From Actinomadura terrae (GTDB lineage Bacteria; Actinomycetota; Actinomycetes; Streptosporangiales; Streptosporangiaceae), in contig NZ_JAICDG010000001.1 of NCBI RefSeq assembly GCF_022751215.1, positions 1,922,001 to 1,986,000 on the forward strand: 64,000 bases of DNA, written 5' to 3'. The notes under the pieces were generated by a model that saw only the letters and a program-made list of their open reading frames with translations, ran no database searches and was not told the DNA's origin. The translations under genes were made by a program, and so were the position numbers. Of this stretch, positions 18,332 to 27,655 are shown piece by piece; position 1 is the first letter of the stretch; each line of letters begins with the position of its first letter.

Positions 18332-18679
18332 TCAGGGCCAGCGGGTGATGATGTCGTGGCCTTGCGGGATGACCAGGTCCAGGAGGCCGGGGAAGCGGGC
18401 GTCGAGATCGGCGCGACGTAGTCGGTTCAGTCGTCGCGTGCCTTCGTCTCGTTGGTGGATCACTCCTGCCTCGCGCAGGGTTTTGAAGTGGCCGCTTTGG
18501 GTGGACTTGCTGACCGGTAGCTCGAAGGTGGCGCAGGCCAGTTCGCCCTCGGGTTCGACGTCGGCGAGCCGAGCGACGATCGCCAGTCGGACGGGGTCGC
18601 TGAGTGCGCTCATCACGGTCGTGAACTCCAGCTCGGCCCGTTGCGGGTGCACAAGCCTGGTCGCGGTGCGGCTAGCCAT
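18332..18679 (-). CDS. ArsR-type winged-helix repressor divergent from an MFS exporter
   Basis: 115 residues from the ATG at 18679. The wHTH runs over most of the protein: SALSDPVRLAIVARLADVEP, then the recognition helix VSKSTQSGHFKTLREAGVIH and a wing RDEGTRRLNRLRRADLDARF. No metal-binding Cys cluster is seen, so it is not an obvious metal sensor. An ATG at 18718 would add thirteen residues, but these are encoded by the operator palindrome itself, so the shorter start is preferred although the spacing to GGAG is tight. It should repress itself and the divergent MFS gene. Confidence 0.85.
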   Translation of the reverse strand: MASRTATRLVHPQRAELEFTTVMSALSDPVRLAIVARLADVEPEGELACATFELPVSKSTQSGHFKTLREAGVIHQRDEGTRRLNRLRRADLDARFPGLLDLVIPQGHDIITRWP

Positions 18680-18697
18680 GTCTCCATCGTATCCGGC

Positions 18698-18744
18698 ATG
18701 TTCGGAGATGGCGAACATGTGTTATGTTCGCGATCTCCGAACAT
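18698..18744. promoter_or_regulatory. 47-bp nested palindrome, operator of the ArsR/MFS pair
   Basis: Two 21-bp arms (18698-18718 and 18724-18744) match in 20 of 21 positions as an inverted repeat around GTGTT. Each arm is itself an inverted repeat, ATGTTCG, seven bases, CGAACAT. This gives two dimer sites facing each other in the divergent promoter region. Confidence 0.85.
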
Positions 18745-18756
18745 GAGGGGGAGTGC

Positions 18757-19989
18757 ATGTCGAACGATCTCGTCGCGTCGGAAGCGGTGCGCTCGTGTAG
18801 GCGGGAGGCGTCGGGGCGGAGCGGTTCTGGAAGCGGGTGGCGGTTCTGGGCCACGGCGTACACGCTGCTGATCCTGCTGGCCGGGACGAACCTGCCTACG
18901 CCGCTGTATCGGAGTTATGGAGAGCGGTTCGGGTTCTCGCCCTTTGTTGTCACGCTGATCTTCGCCGTGTACGTGGTCGTGCTCATTCCGGCTCTGCTGG
19001 TGGCCGGGCCGCTGTCGGACGCGATCGGGCGGCGCCGGGTGCTCCTGCCCGCCCTCGCGCTGGCGGGGCTCGGGGCGCTGGGGTTCGCGCTCGCGACGGA
19101 CACGTGGTGGTTGTTCGCTGCACGGATATTGCAGGGCCTTGCTGTCGGTGCGGCATCGGGTGCGTTGACCGCCGCGTTGAGCGAACTCGAACCGTCGGGC
19201 AGTCGTCGCAAGGCCGCCTTGGTCTCAACCGTGGCGTCTGTTGGCGGGCTGGGGCTCGGTCCTGTTGTGGCGGCGTTGCTCGCCCAATATGTCGCGGTGG
19301 CGCCGGACGTGGTGCCGTTCGTTGTTGAGATCGTGTTGCTGATCCCGGCCGCCGTCGCCGTCATGGGGCTGCCGGACTCGCGGGGGATGAGCCGGTGGCG
19401 GCCTCGCCGGCCCGAGATGCCAATGGAGATGCGGGCGGTGTTCGCGACCAGCGGGACGGCCAACTTCCTGGCATTCGCGGTGATCGGCCTTTTTCTCACC
19501 CTTATTCCGACCTATGTCGCCGCACTGACGAACAGCGCCAACCTGCTGTTCGGCGGAGGAGTCGCGGCGCTGTTGCTCGCCTCCTCGGCAATCGTCCAAA
19601 TCCTCAGTTACGGGAGGTCGGCCCGCTGCCTCCAGTTGTTCGGTTTGCCGTTGTTGGCCTTGGGCCTCGATCTGCTTGTGGGGGCCCAATCTTCGCTCGG
19701 GCTGCTTCTGGGGGCGACCGTGCTGGCAGGCGGTGGTCACGGGCTGGTGTTTCTCGGTGGGCTCACCACGGTCAACAACGCCGCTCCGAGCGGCAGTCGA
19801 GCCGAGGTGTTGTCCAGCTTCTACGTCATCGTCTACCTGGGCGTCGGGTTGCCCGTCATGGGGGTCGGCGTTCTCGCTACCGCTGTCAGCCTCACCACGG
19901 CTGTGAGTTGGTTCACCGGGGCCGCGGCCGTCGTCTCACTGCTCCTGCTGGTTGTGTTTGGGTGGATCACCCGCCGGGCCCTCGTCTAA
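18757..19989 (+). CDS. MFS transporter (drug exporter-like)
   Basis: 410 residues from the ATG at 18757, which has GAGGGGGA six bases upstream. After a 35-residue cytoplasmic tail come about 12 hydrophobic helices. Loop 2-3 has the MFS motif A variant GPLSDAIGRRRVLLP, and helix 4-5 has ARILQGLAVGAASGALTAAL, typical of drug/H+ antiporters. The central loop is short and Arg-rich (SRWRPRRPEMPMEM). Substrate unknown. The divergent ArsR-type repressor and shared palindrome suggest inducible efflux. An upstream in-frame ATG (18724) lies inside the operator and is not preferred. Confidence 0.9.
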   Translation: MSNDLVASEAVRSCRREASGRSGSGSGWRFWATAYTLLILLAGTNLPTPLYRSYGERFGFSPFVVTLIFAVYVVVLIPALLVAGPLSDAIGRRRVLLPALALAGLGALGFALATDTWWLFAARILQGLAVGAASGALTAALSELEPSGSRRKAALVSTVASVGGLGLGPVVAALLAQYVAVAPDVVPFVVEIVLLIPAAVAVMGLPDSRGMSRWRPRRPEMPMEMRAVFATSGTANFLAFAVIGLFLTLIPTYVAALTNSANLLFGGGVAALLLASSAIVQILSYGRSARCLQLFGLPLLALGLDLLVGAQSSLGLLLGATVLAGGGHGLVFLGGLTTVNNAAPSGSRAEVLSSFYVIVYLGVGLPVMGVGVLATAVSLTTAVSWFTGAAAVVSLLLLVVFGWITRRALV

Positions 19990-20079
19990 TAACCGTCTGC
20001 CGTGAGGGTGGGCGCGCGGGTTTGTTCCGGAGGTCGGCTCTGGAAATGGGTGGGGTGAGTCGTCTTTGTGGGAGCTGGC

Positions 20080-20511
20080 TTATTTTGTGCGGATGCTTTC
20101 CAGGAGGTCGTTCAGGGCGCCTCGGCGGCGGGCTGAGGAGATGTGGTCTATGTAGTCGTGGGAGGCGATGATTTTGCCGTCCCGGACGCGGAGGACGAAG
20201 ATGCAGGGGACGCGGAACGAGTCGCCGTTCTCGGTCGTTCCCCGGTACTCGAACTCGGCGACGATCACTTCGGGGTCCGTGGTCTCGTGCACGGTGATGT
20301 TGGCCGGTTCCTGGCGGAGGGGCGGGAGGCGCTTTCCGGCTGAGAAATGCTCGCGTAGTTCTTCGTGGGTGCGCATCGGTTTGTCTCCGGTCGGTGCGAA
20401 CGGGTGCTCGACCAGGGTCTCTTCCGCGTACAGGTCGGGCAACTCGTCCCAGCGGCCTTCGGCGACCCCCCATACGAGCTTGTGGAACACCTCGCGTGGA
20501 CTGAGCGTCAT
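20080..20511 (-). CDS. SnoaL/NTF2-like protein
   Basis: 143 residues, one NTF2-like cone: helix HKLVWGVAEGRWDELPDLYA, strand VEHPFAPTG, then paired strands VIVAEFEYRGTT and RVPCIFVLRVRDGKIIASHD. The ending DGKIIASHDYID matches SnoaL-type proteins, which isomerise, cyclise or bind small hydrophobic ligands. Catalytic residues are not fixed in this family, so function is open. ATG at 20511 with GGGAGG six bases upstream. It is divergent from a TetR gene, whose operator-like palindrome lies in the 67-bp gap, so it is the likely regulated gene. Confidence 0.83.
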   Translation of the reverse strand: MTLSPREVFHKLVWGVAEGRWDELPDLYAEETLVEHPFAPTGDKPMRTHEELREHFSAGKRLPPLRQEPANITVHETTDPEVIVAEFEYRGTTENGDSFRVPCIFVLRVRDGKIIASHDYIDHISSARRRGALNDLLESIRTK

Positions 20512-20538
20512 GATGCCTCCCGGCTGTGCGGTAGTGTA

Positions 20539-20578
20539 CCGAAGTGGTGACTCCGAATATATGGAGTGGAGACTTCGG
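20539..20578. promoter_or_regulatory. Imperfect palindrome between the SnoaL-like and TetR genes
   Basis: A 16-bp left arm starting CCGAAGT and ending ACTCC pairs with a right arm starting GGAGT and ending ACTTCGG, with 12 of 16 positions matching, around GAATATAT. It ends one base before the TetR ATG, so a bound dimer would also cover the translation start. Confidence 0.7.
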
Positions 20579-21151
20579 ATGTCAATGGAACCCACACGCG
20601 CCGATGCCCGGGACAACCGGGCCCGGATACTGGAGGTGGCGGAGGACGTCTTCGCGCGGGGCGGCTCGGCGGCCTCCACCGAGGAGGTCGCCCGGCTCGC
20701 CGGGGTCGGCATCGCCACTGTCTTTCGGCATTTCCCCACGAAGCGGGAGCTGCTGGAAGCGGTTCTGGTGAAGCACTTCGACGGTCTGTGCGAGCGGGCG
20801 CGGGGGCTTGTCGAGGCAGATGATGCCGGGGCCGCGTTCTTCGACTTCTTCGGCCGGTTGGTGGACGACGCGGCGGGCAAGCTCGCCATCATCGAGGCGT
20901 TCACCGACGCCGGTGGTGACGCGGCGGGCAAGGCGGCCCAGAGGCCACGTGAGTTGCGCGAGGCCGTGGGTGTGCTGCTCGTGCGCGCCCAGGAGGCGGG
21001 AGCGGTGCGCGCGGACGTTCGTCTTGAGGAGGTCTACGCGCTTCTTGTCGGCATCGCGCGTGCCGGTGCCCACCTTCACCTTGACGCGACCGTCCGCGCT
21101 CGGACGCTCGGGATTGTTTTCGACGGTCTCGCCGCCCGCAGCGGCGATTAG
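20579..21151 (+). CDS. TetR/AcrR-family regulator
   Basis: 190 residues. HTH at about 10-58: DNRARILEVAEDVFARGGSA, then LAGVGIATVFRHFPTKRELL. The C-terminal domain has FFDFFGRLVDDAAGKLAIIE and ends LGIVFDGLA, resembling the common SACE_7040/TetR_C_33-type ligand domain, although that match is from memory. The ATG at 20579 abuts the operator-like palindrome, leaving little room for a ribosome-binding site, so a leaderless transcript is possible. Probable regulator of itself and the divergent SnoaL-like gene. Confidence 0.88.
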   Translation: MSMEPTRADARDNRARILEVAEDVFARGGSAASTEEVARLAGVGIATVFRHFPTKRELLEAVLVKHFDGLCERARGLVEADDAGAAFFDFFGRLVDDAAGKLAIIEAFTDAGGDAAGKAAQRPRELREAVGVLLVRAQEAGAVRADVRLEEVYALLVGIARAGAHLHLDATVRARTLGIVFDGLAARSGD

Positions 21152-21257
21152 TGCGGGCCTCGTCGTTCGAGGGGGCGATGGCGGCGGCTAACGTGGAGGT
21201 CGTATCGAGGGTCGGCGGTGATGCTGTCGCCGACCTTTGTGTTTGAAAGGATTCTCC

Positions 21258-21647
21258 GTGCTCGCGCGGCTTCCCCTCGGCTATTTGCTGCTCATGGCAA
21301 CGTTCGCCACTTCTCTTCTTTGCCTCGCGGTCGATCGGTGGATGCGGGAACGCAAGGCGACGGCAGCGTTCGTCATCATGTCCGTGGTGTGCTGCCTTGG
21401 AATGGTCGTGGTCGGGGCGCTTCAGGCGGAGCATTGGAACGTCCGGCAGATGTTGGTCTGCTATTCCTTCGCGTGGCTCGGCCTCACGATCGGGTTGTTC
21501 CCGGCGCGGAAGCTGTTCCGGGAGTTCGCCGACGAATGGCGTCGTGGTGTGAGGCGTGACGAGTACAAGCTGCCTGTTCGCTACCGGGTCGCCCCGGTCG
21601 TCTCTGTCACGGTGTCGGGTTTCCTGGCGTACGCCCTCGCGGGTTGA
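21258..21647 (+). CDS. Small hypothetical membrane protein
   Basis: 129 residues from the GTG at 21258, with GAAAGGA upstream. Hydropathy by eye gives four likely membrane segments: LPLGYLLLMATFATSLLCLA, FVIMSVVCCLGMVVVGAL, MLVCYSFAWLGLTIGLF and APVVSVTVSGFLAYALAG. Charged linkers between them are rich in Arg. No family recognised. It ends 3 bp from the stop of the converging PKS gene, so the two meet almost tail to tail. Confidence 0.7.
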   Translation: MLARLPLGYLLLMATFATSLLCLAVDRWMRERKATAAFVIMSVVCCLGMVVVGALQAEHWNVRQMLVCYSFAWLGLTIGLFPARKLFREFADEWRRGVRRDEYKLPVRYRVAPVVSVTVSGFLAYALAG

Positions 21648-21649
21648 CG

Positions 21650-24600
21650 TCAGGGGCGTGACCGTTCGAGTGCCTGCGCCATTCCGGCGATGGTCGGGGC
21701 CTCGAACAGGGAGCGCATGGACGGCGGGTCGCCCAGCAGATCGCCCGCGCGCCAGATGAGCTGCACGGCCACCAGTGACGAGCCGCCCAGGGCGAAGAAG
21801 TCGTCCTCGACTCCGATGGTGTCGACGCCGAGGACCTCGGCCCACAGGCCGGCGAGCGCGGCTTCCAGTTCGGTGCGCGGGGCGACGTAGGCGCCGAGGG
21901 CGGAGCGGTCCGACGGGGCGGTCAGGACGCCGTCACGGGCTTTCACTGATCGGCGGTCGGCCTGTCGTGCCCGGGTGACGATGTCGTCGATGGGGACCGC
22001 GCTGACGACGACCTGCGGGCCGAGGTCGGCGGCCAGGAGGCGACGCAGGGCTTCGGCGCCGTCCGCCGGTGTGATGCCCGGGCGGTCGTTCGGCACGGCG
22101 GGTTCGGAGGGCCGGGGCGGGTCGGCAGTGAATTCGCGGAGGATCACGTTGTCGATCGACAGTATTTCGGTGCCGGAATCGTCGAGGACGGTGACGTCCA
22201 TGACGCGCACGCCGTCTGTTGTTTCGGGCTGGTGGCGAATGTGGCTGTAGATGCGGGTGGGCAGCGGGCCGTGGATGATGACGCTGCCGTAGCCGACCGG
22301 TAGGTAATCGCCGTGGTGGCGGTCGGCGTCGGCCGCTATCGCCTCGTCCAAGAGGGCGGGGTGGAGGGGGAGGGCGTCGGTCGCGACCAGTTTCGAGGCG
22401 GACAGGGTCGCCAATGTTTCGCCTGGGGCTGAGTGGGTCGTGACCACGCTTGACCAGCGCTGACCCAGGGTTACTGCGCCTCGGTCGCCTGCGGGTTTGT
22501 TTTCCTGCGTGCAGCGGGCGCGGATGGCCTCTATGTCGCGGGGTGGGGCCGGGGGAGGGGCGGCCGCGATTCCTGTCGCGTGTGCGTGGTCGATGGCGCG
22601 GCCGGTCGCGTCCAGGCTGCGGACGGTTATCCGGCGTGTTCCGGTCCCCGCGCCTACCACGATCTCGATGTTCACTGTTTCGCCGTCGGGGACGGAGAGT
22701 GGGGTGGCGAATGTGACGTCGCGCAGTTCCACCGCGCCCGCTTCGCGCCTTTCCGAGGCGAGGAAGGCCGCGCGCATCAGGTCGAGATGGGCCGTGCCGG
22801 GGAGGACGGATGTGCCCGCCACCCTGTGCTCGTCCAGCACCCAGTGGGTCGCGGGCGCCATCGAGCCCCGGAAGTGGGACGGGCCGGACGGGTCGTCGCG
22901 GCGCGCGGTGAGCCACGGGTGCGCGTCGGACGCCGTCCACCCGTGGGCATGGGGGACGCCGACCTCCGCCGCCATGCCGACGTCGAGCCATTCGCCCCAG
23001 TTCACCGAGACGACCGGGGCGGCGATGCGGCGGGGGCTGCGCGCGTAGGCGTCCATGAAGGCGTTGGCGGCGCAGTAGTCCACCTGTCCGAGGCCGCCCG
23101 CGATCGCGGTGACCGAGGAGCACAGCGCGAAGACGTCCAGGGGAGCGTCGGCGAAGACCTCGGCGAGCGCCAGCGTGCCCGCGATCTTGGGGGCGAGGAC
23201 GGCCCGTGCCGCGTCCGCGCTCTTGACCTCGATCAGTCCGCCGCCGGGGACACCGGCCGCGTGGACGATGCCCTCGACGTCCCCGAAACGCTTCGCGATC
23301 ACGTCCCTGACCTGGCGGAGCGCGGCGGGGTCGGTCACGTCGGCGGAGAACACCTCCACCTCGGCACCGGCCTCCTCCATCCGGCGTATCGCGTGGATCG
23401 CGCGGGATGTCCGGTCGCCGGGTTCGTGCTCGGCGAGCCACGCATCCCACGAGGCGCGGTCGGGGAAGCCGGACCGCCCGAGCAGCGCGAGGCGGGCGCG
23501 GGTCTCGCGGGCGAGGTGTTCGGCGATCGAGATCCCGAGGCCGCCCAGCCCGCCCGTGATCAGGTAGACGCCCTGGTCGCGCCAGGCGAGGTCCGGGGCC
23601 TGCTCCAGCCGGACCCGCGACATGGTCGGCGTCCAGCGCCGTCCGTTGCGCAGGGCGACGACGGGCACCGCGTCGTCCGCGCCCAGTTCTGTCGCCAGCC
23701 GTTCCAGTGTCCGCGTGCCGCCGAGGTCGGTGTCGATGTGGCGGCAGGTGACGTGCGGCAGCTCCTGTGGGAGGACGCGGCACACCCCGGCGACCGTCGC
23801 GAGTTCGGGCCTGAGCAGGTCCGTTCCGTGGACGTCCTGGGCGTGCGCGGTGACGACGTCCAGCGCGAGCGGGGACGCGGCGTTCTCCGCCAGCGCCTGG
23901 GCCAGGGCGAGCAGGCCGAAGAACGTCCGGTCGGCGTCGGCCGGATCGGGCGGCGTCGCGGGGGCGGGCGGCGGGCGCAGGCCCCAGGCGGCGATGATCC
24001 GCCCGGGTGTCCGGTCGGCCTCGGCCAGCGCGTCCAGGACCCGGAGGTGATCTTCGCGGCTGGACGGGTCGACCGTGAACGTGTCCTCGTCCCGGCGTGC
24101 GTAGCCGGGGCCGGGCAGGACGCTCACCACGGCGCCGCCGCGGTCGCGGAGCCGGGCCGCGAGTGCCCGACCTGGCCCGTCCCCGTCGTGAAGCACGAGG
24201 CAGGGACCCAGGGCGGCGGCCGGACGCGGGACGGGCGCCGCCTGCCGCCAGCCCGGCACCTCGTACCAGTCGTCCACCGTCGGACGCCGCGCCTCCGGTG
24301 CCGTTCCGGCGTCGGGCGGCGCGTCCACCCAGAAGCGGCGGCGTTCGAACGGGTAGGTCGGCAGCGGCACCCGGCGGCGGCCCGGTCCGGACACGGCGGC
24401 CCAATCGACGGGAACGCCGCGCAGCCACAACCCGCCGACCGCGCCGAGCAGGGTGGCGACGTCCTCGTCCCCGGACAGGAGGGTGGGCAGGACGCCGTGC
24501 GGGCGGCACAGTTCCGTCAGCGTGCGCCCCGGGCCTACCTCGACCGCCGCCCGGTCACTGGCCCCGAGCAGGCGTTCCGCGCACGCGCCGAAGCGGACGG

Positions 24601-27600
24601 GCGCGCGCAGGTGGCGGGCCCAGTACGCCGGGTCGGTCGCCTGCTCCGGCGTGATCCAGTCGCCGGTGACGCAGGACAGGAACGGGACGTCCGGACGGTT
24701 CCGCGGCGCCTTCGCGACCAGATCGGCGAACTCGTCCAGCACCGGGTCCATCATCGCGGAATGGAAGGCGTGCGAGGTGCGCAGTCTCCGGCTGGGTGTG
24801 CGGCGCGCGGCGAGCGTCGCGGCGAACGCCTCCACCTCTTCGGTCGGCCCCGCCACGACGCATTCGCCGGGCCCGTTGACCGCCGCGACCGACAGCGCGT
24901 CCGGCAGGATCGCGGCGACCTCGTCCTCGGGCAGCGGTACCGCGAGCATCGCCCCGGCGGGCATCCGGCCCATGAGGCGGCCGCGCGCGGCGACCAGCGC
25001 GAGGGCGTCGGGCAGCGCGAAGACCCCGGCGAGGCAGGCGGCGGTGAGTTCGCCGACGCTGTGCCCCAGCATCGCCGCGGGCCGGACTCCCCACGAGCGC
25101 AGAAGTTCCGCGAGCGCGTACTGGACGGTGAACAGCGCGGGCTGCGCCAGCTCGGTCCGGTCGAGGGGGCGCGGGGAGGCGGCCACGAGGTGATCGCGGA
25201 TGTCCAGGCCCAGGTGCGGTTCGAGCAGGTCGGCGCACCGGTCGACGGCGGCGCGGAAGACGGGGTGCGCACCGTGGAGGCCCTTGCCCATGCCCGGGTA
25301 CTGCGCGCCCTGGCCGGGGAAGAGGAAGGCGGGCGTGGCGGCCGTGTCCTGGATGAAGCCGGTGCGGACGCGGTCGGAGGTCAGCGCGAGGGCCGCGTCC
25401 TGCGCGTCGCGGGCGACGACGACGGCGCGGTGCGGATGTTCGGCGCGTCCGACCTGGAGGGTGTGGGCCACGTCGGCGAGGTCCGGGCCGTCGTCGGAGG
25501 CCAGGTGGGCGCCGAGGTTCGCGAGCATGTCGTCGAGCGCGGCCCCCGTCTTCGCCGACAGCGGCAGCAGCTGCCACGGCGAGCGCGGCGGCTCCGCCGG
25601 ACGCGGCGCCGGGGCCTCCTCGACGATCACGTGCGCGTTGGTCCCGCCGATGCCGAACGCGCTCACCCCGGCGCGCCGGGGCTGCCGGCCGCGCGGCCAC
25701 GGGGTCAGCGTGTCGACGACGCGGAAGGGGCCGTCCGCGAAGTCGATCCGGGGGTTCGGCCGCTCGAAGTGGAGGGTGCGCGGGATCAGTTCCTCGTTCA
25801 GCGCGAGCACGGTCTTGATGAGCCCCGCGACGCCCGCCGCGCTGATGAGGTGCCCGATGTTCGACTTCACCGAGCCGATCCCGCACCACTGACGGACGGC
25901 CGCCCCGCCTGCGCGGTCCACGCCGCCCGCGCCGTACGCGCGGCTGAGCGCCTCGACCTCGACGGGGTCGCCGAGCGCGGTCGCCGTGCCGTGCGCCTCC
26001 ACGTAGCCGACGCTCCGCGGGTCGACGCCCGCCCTGGCCAGCGCCCGCGCGGCGACGGCGGCCTGGCCGTCGACGCCCGGCGCGGAGAAGCCGTCCTTGG
26101 CGGAGCCGTCGTTGTTGACCGCCGAGCCGAGGACCACCGCGTGGACGGTGTCGCCGTCGGCGAGCGCGGCGGACAGCGGTTTGAGGACCACGACCCCGGC
26201 GCCGCTGCCCCAGATCGTCCCGCGCGCGTCGGCGTCGAACGGGCGGCAGCGGCCGTCCGGGGAGACGACCCCGCCGTCCTGGTACAGGTAGCCGTGGCCG
26301 TGCGGGATCACGATCGAGGACGCACCGGCCAGCGCCATGGCGCAGTCGCCGCGGCGCAGCGCCTCGGCGGCCAGGTGCACCGCGACCAGCGACGTCGAGC
26401 ACGCCGTCTGGACGGTCATCGACGGCCCGCGCAGGTTCAGCCGGTGCGACACGAACGTCGCGAGGAAGTCGGGGTCGTTCGCGGACGAGACGGCCAGCGT
26501 GCCGACGCTCTCCACCACCGCGCGGTTGGCGCGGACCAGCTCGAAGCCGTAGGTGCCGCGTCCCGTCCCCGCGTAGAGGCCGATGTCGCCCGCGTACCGG
26601 CCGGGGTCGTATCCGGCGTGTTCCAGCGCGGCGTGCGCGGTCTCCAGGAGGAGGCGGTGCTGCGGGTCGCGGATCTCCGCCTCGCGCGGGGTGAGGCCGA
26701 AGAACGCCGCGTCGAAGCGGTCGGCGCCGTCCAGGACGGACGCGGCGGGCACGAACGCCGGGTGCCGCGCGACGTGCTCGGGGACCCCGAGCGCGGTCTG
26801 CTCGTCCGGCGTGTAGCGGCGGATCGACTCCACCCCGCCGATCAGGTTCTGCCAGTACGCGTCGAGGTCGTGCGCCCCCGGGAAACGCCCGCTCATTCCG
26901 ATGATGGCGATCGGCTCGTCCGGGGGGACGGCCGCCGGTTCCGGACGGAGGTCGCGTGCGATGGACGCGAGCAGTTCCCGGCGCGCCGAATGCAGGAAGA
27001 AATGGTCGCCGGGGAGAACCCGAAGGGTGAAGTCCGCGGACGTGTGCGTCTGCCATCCGGACATCTCACCGGGACCGGCCATGGCGTCCGCGTCGCCCGC
27101 GAACGCGGTCACGGGAAAGTCGAACGGCGCCTCCGCCGTGTAGCGGTAATCGTCGGTGAAGGCGAAGTCGGAGCGCAGGATCGGAAGCCAGACGGCGCGC
27201 ACGGCCGGGTCGTCCAGCACCTCGCGCGGGGCGCCGCCCAGTTCGGCCAGCCAGGCGGTCAGCTCGCCGTCGGGCATGTCGGCGACGCGCGGCCGCGACA
27301 GCGGGACGTGCGGGACGGGCGAGCCGCTCACGAACAGCCGCGCGGGCGGGGGAGCGCCGAGGCGCCGCAGCCGCCTGCACAGCTCGAACCCCAGGAGGCC
27401 GCCCATGCTGTGGCCGAACACGGCGTACGGGCGGTCGGTCAGCGGCAGGGCCGCGCGGGCGAGGGCGTCGACGTCGACGGTCGGCGGCTCGTCGGCGCGG
27501 GCCTCGCGTCCGGGCAGCCGCACGGGCACGACCTCCACGTCCGGGAGGAGTTCGGCCCAGCCGTGGAAGGCGCTCGCGCCGCCCCCGGCGTAGGGCAGGC

Positions 27601-27655
27601 ACAGCAGCCGCGTCCGCGTGCCGGAGCGGGGGGTGTCGGTCGCGAACCAGCTCAT
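21650..27655 (-). CDS. Single-module type I polyketide synthase, TE-KS-AT-KR-DH-ACP
   Basis: 2001 residues. Domain order: thioesterase/alpha-beta hydrolase 1-238 with GHSMGG (Ser83) and GDHFFLH; ketosynthase 247-680 with TACSTS (Cys419), EAHGT (His555) and NIGH (His602); acyltransferase about 775-1060 with GHSVGE (Ser866) and HAFH (962-965), the malonyl-CoA type; ketoreductase about 1360-1560 with TGGLGGLG, Ser1513/1514, Tyr1527 and Asn1531; dehydratase about 1595-1845 with HRVAGTSVLP (His1610) and HPALLDEAI (Asp1770); acyl carrier 1925-2000 with Ser1960. KR before DH is not the usual order, and the TE sits at the N-terminus rather than the C-terminus. The ATG overlaps the stop of the AMP-ligase gene. 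Expected chemistry: load, extend once with malonyl-CoA or iterate, reduce and dehydrate. Confidence 0.93.
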   Translation of the reverse strand: MSWFATDTPRSGTRTRLLCLPYAGGGASAFHGWAELLPDVEVVPVRLPGREARADEPPTVDVDALARAALPLTDRPYAVFGHSMGGLLGFELCRRLRRLGAPPPARLFVSGSPVPHVPLSRPRVADMPDGELTAWLAELGGAPREVLDDPAVRAVWLPILRSDFAFTDDYRYTAEAPFDFPVTAFAGDADAMAGPGEMSGWQTHTSADFTLRVLPGDHFFLHSARRELLASIARDLRPEPAAVPPDEPIAIIGMSGRFPGAHDLDAYWQNLIGGVESIRRYTPDEQTALGVPEHVARHPAFVPAASVLDGADRFDAAFFGLTPREAEIRDPQHRLLLETAHAALEHAGYDPGRYAGDIGLYAGTGRGTYGFELVRANRAVVESVGTLAVSSANDPDFLATFVSHRLNLRGPSMTVQTACSTSLVAVHLAAEALRRGDCAMALAGASSIVIPHGHGYLYQDGGVVSPDGRCRPFDADARGTIWGSGAGVVVLKPLSAALADGDTVHAVVLGSAVNNDGSAKDGFSAPGVDGQAAVAARALARAGVDPRSVGYVEAHGTATALGDPVEVEALSRAYGAGGVDRAGGAAVRQWCGIGSVKSNIGHLISAAGVAGLIKTVLALNEELIPRTLHFERPNPRIDFADGPFRVVDTLTPWPRGRQPRRAGVSAFGIGGTNAHVIVEEAPAPRPAEPPRSPWQLLPLSAKTGAALDDMLANLGAHLASDDGPDLADVAHTLQVGRAEHPHRAVVVARDAQDAALALTSDRVRTGFIQDTAATPAFLFPGQGAQYPGMGKGLHGAHPVFRAAVDRCADLLEPHLGLDIRDHLVAASPRPLDRTELAQPALFTVQYALAELLRSWGVRPAAMLGHSVGELTAACLAGVFALPDALALVAARGRLMGRMPAGAMLAVPLPEDEVAAILPDALSVAAVNGPGECVVAGPTEEVEAFAATLAARRTPSRRLRTSHAFHSAMMDPVLDEFADLVAKAPRNRPDVPFLSCVTGDWITPEQATDPAYWARHLRAPVRFGACAERLLGASDRAAVEVGPGRTLTELCRPHGVLPTLLSGDEDVATLLGAVGGLWLRGVPVDWAAVSGPGRRRVPLPTYPFERRRFWVDAPPDAGTAPEARRPTVDDWYEVPGWRQAAPVPRPAAALGPCLVLHDGDGPGRALAARLRDRGGAVVSVLPGPGYARRDEDTFTVDPSSREDHLRVLDALAEADRTPGRIIAAWGLRPPPAPATPPDPADADRTFFGLLALAQALAENAASPLALDVVTAHAQDVHGTDLLRPELATVAGVCRVLPQELPHVTCRHIDTDLGGTRTLERLATELGADDAVPVVALRNGRRWTPTMSRVRLEQAPDLAWRDQGVYLITGGLGGLGISIAEHLARETRARLALLGRSGFPDRASWDAWLAEHEPGDRTSRAIHAIRRMEEAGAEVEVFSADVTDPAALRQVRDVIAKRFGDVEGIVHAAGVPGGGLIEVKSADAARAVLAPKIAGTLALAEVFADAPLDVFALCSSVTAIAGGLGQVDYCAANAFMDAYARSPRRIAAPVVSVNWGEWLDVGMAAEVGVPHAHGWTASDAHPWLTARRDDPSGPSHFRGSMAPATHWVLDEHRVAGTSVLPGTAHLDLMRAAFLASERREAGAVELRDVTFATPLSVPDGETVNIEIVVGAGTGTRRITVRSLDATGRAIDHAHATGIAAAPPPAPPRDIEAIRARCTQENKPAGDRGAVTLGQRWSSVVTTHSAPGETLATLSASKLVATDALPLHPALLDEAIAADADRHHGDYLPVGYGSVIIHGPLPTRIYSHIRHQPETTDGVRVMDVTVLDDSGTEILSIDNVILREFTADPPRPSEPAVPNDRPGITPADGAEALRRLLAADLGPQVVVSAVPIDDIVTRARQADRRSVKARDGVLTAPSDRSALGAYVAPRTELEAALAGLWAEVLGVDTIGVEDDFFALGGSSLVAVQLIWRAGDLLGDPPSMRSLFEAPTIAGMAQALERSRP

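Noticed and set aside
18698..18757. Upstream starts giving both ArsR and MFS proteins the same N-terminus MFAISEH
   Set aside because: These residues are encoded by the operator palindrome; downstream ATGs are better placed, with a strong ribosome-binding site for the MFS gene.
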